From Azophilus sp965221755 (lineage in GTDB: Bacteria > Pseudomonadota > Gammaproteobacteria > Pseudomonadales > Azotimanducaceae), in the NCBI GenBank assembly GCA_965221755.1, contig OZ244921.1, forward strand, positions 1,984,001 to 2,048,000: 64,000 bases of DNA. Direction: 5' to 3'. The notes under the pieces were generated by a model. That model made no database searches. It saw only the letters and a program-made list of their open reading frames with translations, and was not told the origin of the DNA. The translations under genes were made by a program, and so were the position numbers. Numbering within the stretch: the stretch's first letter is position 1; each line of letters starts with the position of its first letter. This document shows, piece after piece, positions 25,081 to 32,989 of this stretch.

Positions 25081-25283
25081 CCCCGCGCCGCAACTACATT
25101 CCGCAACGCTCCGCAGCAAGCCGCCAAGTTCCGCCCGTAGCCGCATTCCAAAGGGGTAAATGTGGTGGTAATTAAATTTGCCCGAATACCAAAACCCTAG
25201 CTTTTACAATCACTTGTGCCAACCTGTCAGGTTCCGGGACAGCCCGCACACCCCGGTATCGCCACCTTTCTGGGTAGAAACTC

Positions 25284-25748
25284 ATGATCATAGATCCCAA
25301 GGCGCTGGTCGAGGACTTCCGAAAAGTTGCCGAACTGTGCGGGTTTAACCTGTCTTCCGGCGAGGTTGGTGTCGAATCGTTTCCGGCCCCGCACTGTCCA
25401 CCCAAACGATTGCCTGAAGGGAGAATGGCCGTCTATGTCTTCTGCCACCAAGGGCGCACGTTGAAGGTGGGAAAGGCTGGCCGAAACAGTAGAGCGCGCT
25501 ACACCAGCCACCACTACAATCCCAATAGCGCAAACAGCACCCTCGCCGCGTCATTGCTTCGAGGAGGAGACGAAATTGGCATCCAAGGAATCGCCAAAGC
25601 GAGTGTTGGAGACTGGATTAAGGTCAATACCGACCGGTACAACTTCCTCCTCCACAGCAAACACCCAATCCGTCTTCTTACCCTCCTCGAAGCCTTTCTT
25701 CAGTGCCGATTGAATCCCGCGTTCGAGGGCTTCGGCAGTCAGCGATGA
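25284..25748 (+). CDS. GIY-YIG-like small protein
   Basis: A 154-residue protein whose central region (A-V-Y-V-F-C-H-Q-G-R-T-L-K-V-G-K-A-G) looks like a GIY-YIG-type core with A-V-Y-V and L-K-V-G in place of GIY and YIG, followed by an arginine/tyrosine helix (S-R-A-R-Y-T-S-H-H-Y) and a late glutamate (L-T-L-L-E-A-F-L). Small proteins of this sort occur beside mobile and defence genes, but nuclease activity is inference. Base composition is nearer to the core than to the ankyrin genes. Nothing else shares its operon. Confidence 0.65.
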   Translation: MIIDPKALVEDFRKVAELCGFNLSSGEVGVESFPAPHCPPKRLPEGRMAVYVFCHQGRTLKVGKAGRNSRARYTSHHYNPNSANSTLAASLLRGGDEIGIQGIAKASVGDWIKVNTDRYNFLLHSKHPIRLLTLLEAFLQCRLNPAFEGFGSQR

Positions 25749-25804
25749 TGCAGCGCTTCAGAACTATCGTACGAACGTCAAGCTAGTTTGCGGCGCAGCA
25801 ACAC

Positions 25805-26656
25805 CTAGGCCCAGCGCATCAAACCCTCCTGAACGCAGGTGGCGATGAGTTCGCCGCCGCGCTCGAAGAACCGGCCGTGGACCAAACCCCGGCCGTTGCC
25901 GGTTGCCGCCACGCTCTGCTCGAAGAGCAGCCATTGGTCCGCAGCGGCTGGGCGATGCAGCCACATGCCATGGTCGAGGCTGGTGCCCAGGAAGTCCCCG
26001 TCCTGCCAGCGCAGGCCATGAGGCAGCATGACGTGATCCACCAAGGTGGCGTCGGAGAGATAGACGAGGCCGGCACGGTGCAGGCCCGCAAGGTGGGGGT
26101 TGTCCGCCGCCGGGGGCAGCTTGTCCCGAATGCGCATCCACATCAGCTGCGGCTCGGTCACCGGCTCGCCGCGGGGCGCCTTGGGCGGATTGACGTAGCG
26201 GATGTCCATCGGCCGGTCGGAGCCGTGCCAGCCCAACTCGCCGGTCTGCGCCAGCGTGAAGTCGTCGTAAGTGGTGGAAATGTCTTCCGGCGGCGGAACC
26301 TTTGGCATGGCGGCGGCGCAGTAGGCCGGACTCCCGGCCGGCGCCTGGAAGGACGCCAGCATGCGAAAGCGCTCCTTGCCGTGCTGGAAGGCGCTGGCTT
26401 GACGCGAGGAGAAGGAGCGACCGTCGCGCACCCGCTCGATGGCGATCTCCACAGGCGCATCGACGTCGCCGGGGCGCAGAAAGGCCGCGTGCAGGGCGTG
26501 GCAGGCGCGATCGTCGCCAGCGGTCGCTTGGGCCGCCATCAGGCATTGGGCCAGAAGCTGCCCGCCAAACAGGGCATCGCCCTTGTCCGGGGCGCACGGG
26601 GCCAAAAAACGATCGTTCCCGCGCGCCTCCAGCATCATCAAGTCGCCAAACGTCAT
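25805..26656 (-). CDS. tesB: Acyl-CoA thioesterase II
   Basis: Double hot-dog thioesterase that hydrolyses acyl-CoA to free acid and CoA. The 283-residue length matches TesB. The N-terminal hot dog has F-G-G-Q-L-L-A-Q-C-L, and the C-terminal one has L-D-H-G-M-W-L-H-R-P and the late G-R-G-L-V-H-G-R-F-F segment, both characteristic of TesB; the catalytic aspartate is probably that of S-L-D-H. I chose ATG 26656 because it gives the family length; upstream codons read as low-complexity sequence. Confidence 0.9.
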   Translation of the reverse strand: MTFGDLMMLEARGNDRFLAPCAPDKGDALFGGQLLAQCLMAAQATAGDDRACHALHAAFLRPGDVDAPVEIAIERVRDGRSFSSRQASAFQHGKERFRMLASFQAPAGSPAYCAAAMPKVPPPEDISTTYDDFTLAQTGELGWHGSDRPMDIRYVNPPKAPRGEPVTEPQLMWMRIRDKLPPAADNPHLAGLHRAGLVYLSDATLVDHVMLPHGLRWQDGDFLGTSLDHGMWLHRPAAADQWLLFEQSVAATGNGRGLVHGRFFERGGELIATCVQEGLMRWA

Positions 26657-27110
26657 GCGCGCTCGAAAATCCAATGCCAACCGGCGGATGCCAAGCCTTG
26701 GCGGCTGCTCAAGCGGGACGGCGGAAGCCAAGTCGGGCCGCAGCCCCTCAAGCAGGCCTTCAACGTGTCCCTGAACATAAGCTCATCCTATCACGTCCGA
26801 TTCCTTGCTCACGGCCAGCGGCCAAGCAGCCCGTCAGTTCTCATTTTGGCCAGTGGCCGCTTGGCCGTAAGGACGCCCTGACGCTGAAACCGTCGTGCGG
26901 AGCAGGAATTCCAGTGCGGGACTCGCTCCGAGGGATCCCGATCCGGGGCATGACGAACCGACACGCAGCGAAGGCGCGCGTTCGCGCCCTCGATTGGGTA
27001 ACGGAGGGGAGATTTGATCCAAAATGAGAACTGCCGCAAGCGACGCGAACCGCAGGTTCGCGCCGAATCAGGTTACACTCGCCATTCAATCAACAGGCAA
27101 AGGACTTTTC
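26657..27110. other. Intergenic region between divergent tesB and the luciferase-like gene
   Basis: About 450 bases without a supportable gene. Most of it is taken up by a 199-bp stretch bounded by 15-bp inverted repeats (26835-27033). An AAAGGA Shine-Dalgarno precedes ATG 27111. Confidence 0.6.
26835..27033. repeat. 199-bp non-coding element with 15-bp terminal inverted repeats
   Basis: CAGTTCTCATTTTGG at 26835-26849 is the exact reverse complement of CCAAAATGAGAACTG at 27019-27033. The inside has further short palindromes (for example GGCGCGCGTTCGCGCC) and no coding frame. No target duplication is evident. Confidence 0.6.
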
Positions 27111-28115
27111 ATGAAGCTTGGCATTGGCATTGGCCCCTTGGGCCCACCCGGCGGCGCAAACATCGTGGCAGCGGCCAAGGAAGCCGAATCGTTGGGCTAC
27201 GACACCATCTGGTGCCCGGAAATCTATGGCGCGGACTGCTTCACGCCGCTGGCTTGGATCGGCGCCCAAACCGAGCGGATCAATCTCGGCACCTCGATCA
27301 TGCAGATTTCCGCCCGCACCCCCGCCAGCGCCGCCATGCATGCGGTGGCCTTGGACCACTTATCCCAAGGCCGGCTGATTCTCGGCATCGGCGTCTCCGG
27401 CCCGCAAGTGGTGGAGGGCTGGTACGGCCAGCCCTATCCCAAGCCCTTGGCCCGCACCAGGGAGTGGATTGAGATTTTCCGCAAGATCGTCGCCCGCAAG
27501 GAGCCGGTCGCCTTCGACGGCGAGCACTACCAACTGCCGCTGCCCGGCGGCACCGGGCTCGGCAAGCCGCTGAAGCTGATCCTGCATCCGGCGCGCGAGC
27601 GCATCCCGCTCTACCTCGGCGCCGAAGGGCCCAAGAACGTGCGTCTCGGCGTGGAGCACTGCGACGGCTGGATACCCATGTTCCTGTCGCCCTACCGCAT
27701 GATGGAGGTCTATAAGGACGCCATGGACCGCCGTGCCAAGGGCTTCGAGATCGCCGCCGTGGTGCCGGTCATCGTCGATGACGACCTTGACCGGGCGATG
27801 GCGGCGGTGAAGCGGGACGTCGGCTTCTACGTCGGCGGCATGGGAGCCAAGAACTTCAACGTCCACAAGGACCACGTCAGCCGGCTCGGCTTCGGGGCGG
27901 AAGCGGAGCGGGTTCAGGAGCTGTTTCTGTCCGGCAAGCGCGACCAGGCCATCGCCGCGGTGCCGGACCAGCTCTGCGACGAAATCGCGCTGATCGGCCC
28001 CAAGGCGCGCATTCGCGAACGCCTTGCAGCTTGGCGGGACAGCCCAGTGACCATGCTGACGGTCGGCTCCTCCGATCCCGAAACCCTGCGCTTCATGGCC
28101 GAGGAGGTGCTTTGA
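27111..28115 (+). CDS. Luciferase-like (LLM class) flavin/F420-dependent oxidoreductase
   Basis: TIM-barrel bacterial-luciferase family protein, 334 residues. Diagnostic segments are A-A-A-K-E-A-E-S-L-G-Y-D-T-I-W at the N-terminus, L-G-T-S-I-M-Q-I-S-A-R-T-P following strand 3, L-G-I-G-V-S-G-P-Q-V-V-E-G-W-Y-G and P-L-Y-L-G-A-E-G-P-K. These are closest to the F420-type LLM proteins annotated in actinobacteria and also widespread in uncultured gammaproteobacteria, where FMN is equally possible. A clear AAAGGA precedes the ATG. The substrate is unknown and no neighbour suggests one. Confidence 0.87.
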   Translation: MKLGIGIGPLGPPGGANIVAAAKEAESLGYDTIWCPEIYGADCFTPLAWIGAQTERINLGTSIMQISARTPASAAMHAVALDHLSQGRLILGIGVSGPQVVEGWYGQPYPKPLARTREWIEIFRKIVARKEPVAFDGEHYQLPLPGGTGLGKPLKLILHPARERIPLYLGAEGPKNVRLGVEHCDGWIPMFLSPYRMMEVYKDAMDRRAKGFEIAAVVPVIVDDDLDRAMAAVKRDVGFYVGGMGAKNFNVHKDHVSRLGFGAEAERVQELFLSGKRDQAIAAVPDQLCDEIALIGPKARIRERLAAWRDSPVTMLTVGSSDPETLRFMAEEVL

Positions 28116-28293
28116 GCTAAGCGCCCAGCGTCCTTCGAGGTCGGGCGCCGCCGAAACGCGACGGCGCCTCGCGCCTGCCGCCGCGTCCGCATTTCGGGGA
28201 GGCTGCGGCGGCGGGAGTCCACTTGATGGACTGTCATCAAACCGTAACTTTCCCCGCATAGGGTGGGCATCACCTTAACCCTTGGACATTCGG

Positions 28294-28584
28294 GTGACCC
28301 GATCAGCGCTCAATTCGCGGTTCGTGCTCTCCAGTGCCTTAGCCCTCGCGCTCAGCACGGGCGCGTTCGCCGATGAACCCGCCGACGGCACGCTCACCCG
28401 CGTCGATCCCAGCCGCAGCAACATCTGCTTCGGCGGCTTGGAGCATGGCAAGCTCATTCCTCCCGATGACGAGATCGACAATCCGTTCCGCCAAACCACG
28501 TTGTCAGCCTGCTCGGCGGACGGCGGCTCGCCCACCTTCCTGCCGGAACTCAAGCCCAAGGTAGCCGACGGGATAATGACCTGA
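28294..28584 (+). CDS. Small exported protein, unknown
   Basis: About 96 residues with a signal peptide (R-F-V-L-S-S-A-L-A-L-A-L-S-T-G-A-F-A, cleavage before D-E-P) and a short mature part containing two cysteines. I do not recognise a family. The start may be GTG 28294 or TTG 28282; neither has a strong ribosome site. The compact, export-competent reading frame is the only support. Confidence 0.5.
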   Translation: MTRSALNSRFVLSSALALALSTGAFADEPADGTLTRVDPSRSNICFGGLEHGKLIPPDDEIDNPFRQTTLSACSADGGSPTFLPELKPKVADGIMT

Positions 28585-28725
28585 CGCAGCCCCCGATCGG
28601 CCCCGGCCTTGGCCAGCCAACCGGCCGTTGCGCCCAATTTCCGCTCCCCTGCCGCAAATTCAGCGATTTCGCACAGCCCTTTGGGATATCGCCCGTAGCT
28701 TCTGCGGCGGCGCCCCCGCTACGGT

Positions 28726-28741
28726 GTGCGGGTTCAGGAAC
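28726..28741. repeat. Solo fragment of the dispersed repeat
   Basis: GTGCGGGTTCAGGAAC is identical to bases 44602-44617, the outer arm of the palindromic repeat family. Here it stands alone, upstream of the Rpn-like gene. Confidence 0.5.
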
Positions 28742-28773
28742 CCAATCAACGCCCCGCACGGGAGGACGCCAAA

Positions 28774-29361
28774 ATGGAATGCACCTGCACCCCGTTCTAC
28801 GCCTATCCGGATAACGTCAAGCGCGCCATTGCCAAGCTGGTTCGCCGCTACGGCGAGCATTGGCACAGGCAGCTCGATTTCGACGACATGATCCTGGTGC
28901 CCCAGGAGTGGGTGGCCGACAAACGCAAGCGCTTCGCCGACCTCATTTGGGCGGTGCCCTTCAAGATGGGGGCTCGGCAACTGGTGAGGGCCACCCACTT
29001 CATCCTGATACTGAAGGTCCAGAGCACGGTGGTGCCGGACGCGGTTCCGCGCATGCGCTGCTACCGCAAGCTGCTCCACTTGGAATTGAACCGCCGCCGC
29101 GCCTTTGGCGCCCCCGACAATCCACCGCTGCTCGCGCCTACCCTGAGCTACCACGGCGAGGAGCCTTGGACCGTGGCCCCTGAAGACGCCAACCACCTGC
29201 TGGTCGGCCAGCCGCGCCTGGTCGAATGGAACGGCGACGGCAGCGAACCCAAAATCCTCGCCCGCGGCAAGCTGCCCGCTGGGCCGCTCCGGAACCAAGC
29301 GCAGGAGGTTCGCGAGGCGGCTGCAACGCAGAGGCGCCCGAGTGCCGGGAAAGCTCGATGA
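28774..29361 (+). CDS. Rpn/YhgA-like PD-(D/E)XK protein, probably catalytically defective
   Basis: A 195-residue protein resembling the Rpn (recombination-promoting nuclease, YhgA/PDDEXK_2) family. The A-D-L-I-W-A-V block carries the first catalytic aspartate, but the second motif, normally E-x-Q in a hydrophobic strand, reads L-I-L-K-V-Q-S-T, so the key glutamate is lysine. The following R-C-Y-R-K-L-L-H-L-E and L-S-Y-H-G-E-E-P-W-T segments match the family. GGGAGG precedes ATG 28774. The C-terminus beyond residue 170 is low complexity. It could be a decayed transposase-like gene or a binding-only form. Confidence 0.7.
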   Translation: MECTCTPFYAYPDNVKRAIAKLVRRYGEHWHRQLDFDDMILVPQEWVADKRKRFADLIWAVPFKMGARQLVRATHFILILKVQSTVVPDAVPRMRCYRKLLHLELNRRRAFGAPDNPPLLAPTLSYHGEEPWTVAPEDANHLLVGQPRLVEWNGDGSEPKILARGKLPAGPLRNQAQEVREAAATQRRPSAGKAR

Positions 29362-29416
29362 CGGCGTCCTGTTGGCGGAAGCCGAGGCATGAAACGCACA
29401 AATTTAGGCCGAGGGG

Positions 29417-29443
29417 TTGAATTCCGCGGCCGCCGCCCCCAAT
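29417..29443 (+). promoter_or_regulatory. Candidate heat-shock-type promoter upstream of rpoH
   Basis: TTGAAT (29417-29422), 13 bases, then CCCCCAAT (29436-29443), which resembles the sigma-32 pattern TTGAAA-N(11-16)-CCCCATNT. It lies 128 bases before the rpoH start. Confidence 0.3.
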
Positions 29444-29489
29444 GAGTGTGCATCGGGCAGTGGATCCGAAGGCCCGTGGGCGTGTGCGG

Positions 29490-29519
29490 GTGACCACGGG
29501 GCGGCAATGGGTGTAGAAT
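29490..29519 (+). promoter_or_regulatory. Candidate sigma-70 promoter of rpoH
   Basis: GTGACC (29490-29495), an 18-base spacer and TAGAAT (29514-29519). It would give a leader of about 45 bases before ATG 29571, in which a thermosensor structure could sit, though I did not identify one. Confidence 0.4.
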
Positions 29520-29570
29520 GCCCCCTGCCACGTTCATTTGTCTAACAGGGCGATGTCGGAACGCGAAACC

Positions 29571-30452
29571 ATGTCAACCAACGTACTCTCGCTGCAAACC
29601 CTCTCTCCGGGAGCGGACTTGGACGGCTACGTGCAGGCCATCAGCGCCTTCCCCATTCTCTCCCCGGAGGAGGAGAAGGCGTTGGCCGAGCGCTTCTACA
29701 ACGACAACGACCTCGAAGCCGCCCGCCAGCTGGTGCTCTGCCATCTGCGCTTCGTGGTTCACTTGGCCCGCTCCTACAAAGGGTACGGTCTGCCCCAAGC
29801 CGACCTGATCCAGGAAGGCAACGTGGGGTTGATGAAGGCCGTCAAGCGTTTCAACCCACAGGTGGGCGTGCGGTTGGTGTCCTTCGCCGTGCATTGGATC
29901 AAGGCTGAAATGCACGAGTACATCCTGCGCAACTGGCGCATCGTCAAGGTGGCCACCACCAAAGCCCAACGCAAGCTGTTCTTCAACCTGCGCAGCGCCA
30001 AGAAGCGCTTGGCATGGCTCAACGCAGCGGAAACCAAGGCCGTGGCCGAGGAGTTGGGCGTGCCCGAAGCGGAGGTCTCGCGCATGGAAAGCCGGCTGGC
30101 GGGGGCGGATGTCGCCTTTGACGGCGTGGATTCGGACGACGATTCCAGCGCTCCGGCCCACTATCTGCCGGCCAGTGGCGCGGACCCGGCCGACCTGGTG
30201 GCCAGCGAGGACTGGCTTGACGTCTCCCGCGCCCGACTGGGCCAAGCCATTGCCAGCCTGGACGAGCGCAGCCGGAACATCATCCGAGCGCGCTGGCTGG
30301 ATGAGGACAAGACCACCCTAATGGACTTGGCCGAGCGCTACGGCGTCTCCGCGGAGCGCATCCGCCAATTGGAGAAAAACGCCCTGAAGAAGCTGAAGGC
30401 CGCAGTGGCCATTGACGAGGCGCCGGACCAGCGCGACCGAGCGGCGGCTTAG
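29571..30452 (+). CDS. rpoH: RNA polymerase sigma-32 factor
   Basis: Heat-shock sigma factor, 293 residues. Region 2 is near-perfect (L-R-F-V-V-H-L-A-R-S-Y, Q-A-D-L-I-Q-E-G-N-V-G-L-M-K-A-V-K-R-F), and the RpoH-box region Q-R-K-L-F-F-N-L-R-S that contributes to core and chaperone control is intact, followed by the region 4 helix-turn-helix (Y-G-V-S-A-E-R-I-R-Q-L-E). I chose ATG 29571 since the resulting M-S-T-N-V-L-S-L-Q lines up with Pseudomonas RpoH; an ATG at 29553 is possible. Two promoter-like sites lie upstream. Confidence 0.96.
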   Translation: MSTNVLSLQTLSPGADLDGYVQAISAFPILSPEEEKALAERFYNDNDLEAARQLVLCHLRFVVHLARSYKGYGLPQADLIQEGNVGLMKAVKRFNPQVGVRLVSFAVHWIKAEMHEYILRNWRIVKVATTKAQRKLFFNLRSAKKRLAWLNAAETKAVAEELGVPEAEVSRMESRLAGADVAFDGVDSDDDSSAPAHYLPASGADPADLVASEDWLDVSRARLGQAIASLDERSRNIIRARWLDEDKTTLMDLAERYGVSAERIRQLEKNALKKLKAAVAIDEAPDQRDRAAA

Positions 30453-30508
30453 GCTGCAATCCCCGCTTCCCGCAGCCCTAACCGCACCCAAGAACCCTTC
30501 CCGCACCT

Positions 30509-31201
30509 GTGGATGGGAACGCCTCTCCAACCGCGAAGAGCGGAGCTTCGCTCACGCGCAACCACAATGGACCGAAGATCCGCCGCCGGGGCCGCATGAC
30601 CCAGGGCCAGCGGCGGGCGCTTGCGCGACTGGCCCCGCGCTACCTCGTCGATCCTGAACCAAACCAGTGGCCGGCCGTCTTCGGACGCAACGCGCCACTT
30701 GGCGTCGAGATCGGCTTCGGCATGGGGCAAGCCACCTTGGACTGGGCCGCCAGCCAACCCCAGATGAACATCGTCGGCATCGAGATCTACCGGCCCGGCA
30801 TCGGCGCCTTGCTGGCCGGCATCGAACGCTTGGGCCTGCCCAATCTGCGCCTGCTCGAAGGGGATGCGGCGCTGCTGCTCAACAACAAGTTCGAGGCGGG
30901 CTGCCTTGACGAGGCGCGCATCCTCTTCCCGGACCCTTGGCCTAAGAAGCGCCACCGCAAACGCCGCCTGATCCAACCCGGCTTTGTCCGGCTGCTGGCT
31001 TCCCGGCTGCGGCGCGGCGGGCAGCTGCTGCTGGCCACGGATGCGGCGGAATACGCCGAGTGGATGGCGGCTGTGCTGGCGGCGGAGCCGGCGCTGGAAG
31101 TGGCCGCGCCAGCCGGCGAACGGCCCGCCACCCGCTTTGAGGATCGGGGACGGCGCTTGGGCCACCGCATCCACGACTTCGCCTATCAGAGGAAGAACTG
31201 A
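30509..31201 (+). CDS. trmB: tRNA (guanine-N7)-methyltransferase
   Basis: SAM-dependent enzyme making m7G46 in tRNA. The SAM site is V-E-I-G-F-G-M-G, and F-P-D-P-W-P-K-K-R-H-x-K-R-R and the C-terminal T-R-F-E-D-R-G-R-R-L-G-H segment are diagnostic. A start at GTG 30509 keeps the N-terminal R-R-R-G-R-M-T-Q-G-Q, which aligns with the conserved R-R-Q-G-R-L-T-K-G-Q of E. coli; ATG 30596 would remove the basic part. The first 29 codons overlap a degenerate copy of the dispersed repeat. The 3' end overlaps convergent hemW by 16 bases. Confidence 0.92.
   Translation: MDGNASPTAKSGASLTRNHNGPKIRRRGRMTQGQRRALARLAPRYLVDPEPNQWPAVFGRNAPLGVEIGFGMGQATLDWAASQPQMNIVGIEIYRPGIGALLAGIERLGLPNLRLLEGDAALLLNNKFEAGCLDEARILFPDPWPKKRHRKRRLIQPGFVRLLASRLRRGGQLLLATDAAEYAEWMAAVLAAEPALEVAAPAGERPATRFEDRGRRLGHRIHDFAYQRKN
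30528..30590. repeat. Degenerate copy of the dispersed palindromic repeat inside the 5' end of trmB
   Basis: The stretch includes GCGGAGCTTCGCTC and CCACAATGGACCGAAGATCC, closely matching CCACAACGGACCGAAGGTCC of the copy at 38645. It encodes part of the variable N-terminus of TrmB. Confidence 0.5.
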
Positions 31202-32292
31202 ACAAGGCGGTCGAGGTGCCGGAGGCCGAAGTCGGTGGCGCGGATTCGGTTCGGCTCCGTCAGGCCATAGGCCGTGGTGCGCGCCCAAATCGGCGCCACT
31301 GAAGACCACGGCAGGCCGCAACGTTCGGTGAAGGCCTGCCGTTCGAGGCCCTCCGCCAAGCGCAGCGCGTTCATCATGAATTCGCTCGGCAGTTCCCGGT
31401 TCGGCACCGGCGCCTCCGTCGCCGCGCCGGGGTTCTCAAGATACAAGCGCGGCTGCCGGGGCTTGCTGGTGCGGACCGTCTCACCGGCGCAGCGGCGTTT
31501 GCCCGCCGCCCCGGCGCCAATGCCCAAGTAGTCGCCGAAGGTCCAGTACACCAGGTTGTGGCGGCACTCGGCGCCGGGCCGGGCATAGGCGGAGATCTCG
31601 TAGCGCCGATAGCCTGCGTCAGCCAGCAGGGCGCGGCCCGCCTGTTCCATGGCGGCAATGGCGCCCTCATCCGGGGTGGGGGGCGGGCGGGCGGCGAAAG
31701 CGGTTTTCGGCTCAATGGTCAACTGGTACCAGCTCAGGTGATTGGGATCGAGCGCGACCGCCCGTTCGAGGTCGGCCAAGGCCTCATCGGGGCTTTGTTC
31801 GGGCAAGCCGTACATCACATCCAGGTTGATGTTGTCGAAGCCGCCGGCGCGGGCTTCGGCGACTGCCCGCTCGGTCTCGTCGGAACCGTGGATCCGGCCT
31901 AGGCGGGCGAGCATGGCGCCGGAGAACGACTGGGCGCCGATGGACAGGCGGTTGACCCCAGCCCGCTGGTAGGCCCCGAAGGCGCCGTGCTCCACCGCCC
32001 CGGGATTGGCCTCCATGGTGATCTCAGCATCCTCGGCCAGCCTCGGGCGCACCCGGTCGAGCAAGGCGCGGATGGCGGCGGCGGAAAACAGGCTTGGGGT
32101 GCCGCCGCCCAGGAACGCCGTCGCAAAGCGCAGATTCCCGGCATTGGCCGCAAAGTCCTCGGCAAGCGCCTCAATGTAGCGGTTCTCGTCCAAGTCCCCA
32201 GCCAAGGGATGGGAGTTGAAGTCGCAATAGGGGCACTTCTTGACGCACCAGGGAAAGTGGACGTAGAGGCCGGGGCCAGGCAGCGGGTTCAT
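31186..32292 (-). CDS. hemW: Radical SAM heme chaperone HemW
   Basis: HemN-like radical SAM protein, 368 residues, thought to deliver heme to respiratory enzymes rather than to act as coproporphyrinogen dehydrogenase. The cluster motif C-V-K-K-C-P-Y-C-D-F (C-x3-C-x2-C) is near residue 16, followed by G-G-G-T-P-S-L and N-R-L-S-I-G-A-Q-S-F. It lacks the long N-terminal part of true HemN. ATG 32292 is the natural start. It lies downstream of rdgB on the same strand, separated by 85 bases that contain a perfect palindrome. Confidence 0.93.
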   Translation of the reverse strand: MNPLPGPGLYVHFPWCVKKCPYCDFNSHPLAGDLDENRYIEALAEDFAANAGNLRFATAFLGGGTPSLFSAAAIRALLDRVRPRLAEDAEITMEANPGAVEHGAFGAYQRAGVNRLSIGAQSFSGAMLARLGRIHGSDETERAVAEARAGGFDNINLDVMYGLPEQSPDEALADLERAVALDPNHLSWYQLTIEPKTAFAARPPPTPDEGAIAAMEQAGRALLADAGYRRYEISAYARPGAECRHNLVYWTFGDYLGIGAGAAGKRRCAGETVRTSKPRQPRLYLENPGAATEAPVPNRELPSEFMMNALRLAEGLERQAFTERCGLPWSSVAPIWARTTAYGLTEPNRIRATDFGLRHLDRLVQFFL

Positions 32293-32314
32293 GGCCGGTT
32301 CGGTTCGTCCAGTT

Positions 32315-32336
32315 GCGGGAGCAGGCCTGCTCCCGC
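32315..32336. repeat. 22-bp perfect palindrome between rdgB and hemW
   Basis: An 11-bp arm (GCGGGAGCAGG) followed directly by its exact complement. It could be a hairpin in the rdgB-hemW mRNA, just before the hemW start, or a protein-binding site. No U-tract follows on either strand. Confidence 0.6.
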
Positions 32337-32377
32337 GGTGGTGCTCCGCCTGCGGAAACCTTTGCGCTGCGGTGCGT

Positions 32378-32989
32378 TCATCGTCGATCTCGCTGGCCCA
32401 GCTGCGTGAGCAAGGCGGCAACCGCTTGGCCGCGATGGCTCAGGGCGTTCTTCTCCCCAGCGGCAAGCTGCGCCGAGGTGCGGCCCAAGTGGGGAATCAG
32501 AAAGTGGGGGTCGTAGCCGAAGCCGCCCTCGCCTCTCGGCTGGTCGATGATCCGTCCCCGCCAAGTGCCGGTGGCCAGCAGGGGAGCGGGATCGTCCGGT
32601 CGCTCGATGAAGACCAAGGCGCAGTGGAACCAAGCGGCGCGGTTGCCCGCGGCGGCGAGCGAGCCGATCAGTTTTCGGTTGTTCTCCGCATCCGTGGCGT
32701 CGTCGCCTGCGTAGCGCGCGGAGTGCACTCCGGGCGCGCCGCCCAACGCCGGAACGACCAAGCCCGAGTCGTCGGCGATGGCCGGCAGCTTGGCGCTGCG
32801 GCTGGCGTGGCGGGCCTTTTGCAAGGCGTTTTCGACGAAGGTCGCCCCGGTTTCGGGCGCCGCCGAGATGCCGAGTTCGCCTTGGGCAATCAGCCGGAAT
32901 CCGATGGGGGCCAGCAGCGCCGCCATCTCCCGAAGCTTGCCCGCATTGCCGGTCGCCAGCACCGCCTGCGTCGTTAGGTATCCATCCAT
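32378..32989 (-). CDS. rdgB: dITP/XTP pyrophosphatase (HAM1 family)
   Basis: House-cleaning enzyme that converts non-canonical purine NTPs (dITP, XTP) to monophosphates. The 203-residue product begins with the diagnostic A-T-G-N-A-G-K strand-loop and shows A-D-D-S-G-L-V-V, G-V-H-S-A-R-Y-A-G and the late G-F-G-Y-D-P-H-F and S-H-R-G-Q-A segments. ATG 32989 fits the family start. In related genomes rdgB is followed by hemW and preceded by the metX-metW-DUF4426 genes, as here apart from the insert at 33000-34950. Confidence 0.95.
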   Translation of the reverse strand: MDGYLTTQAVLATGNAGKLREMAALLAPIGFRLIAQGELGISAAPETGATFVENALQKARHASRSAKLPAIADDSGLVVPALGGAPGVHSARYAGDDATDAENNRKLIGSLAAAGNRAAWFHCALVFIERPDDPAPLLATGTWRGRIIDQPRGEGGFGYDPHFLIPHLGRTSAQLAAGEKNALSHRGQAVAALLTQLGQRDRR

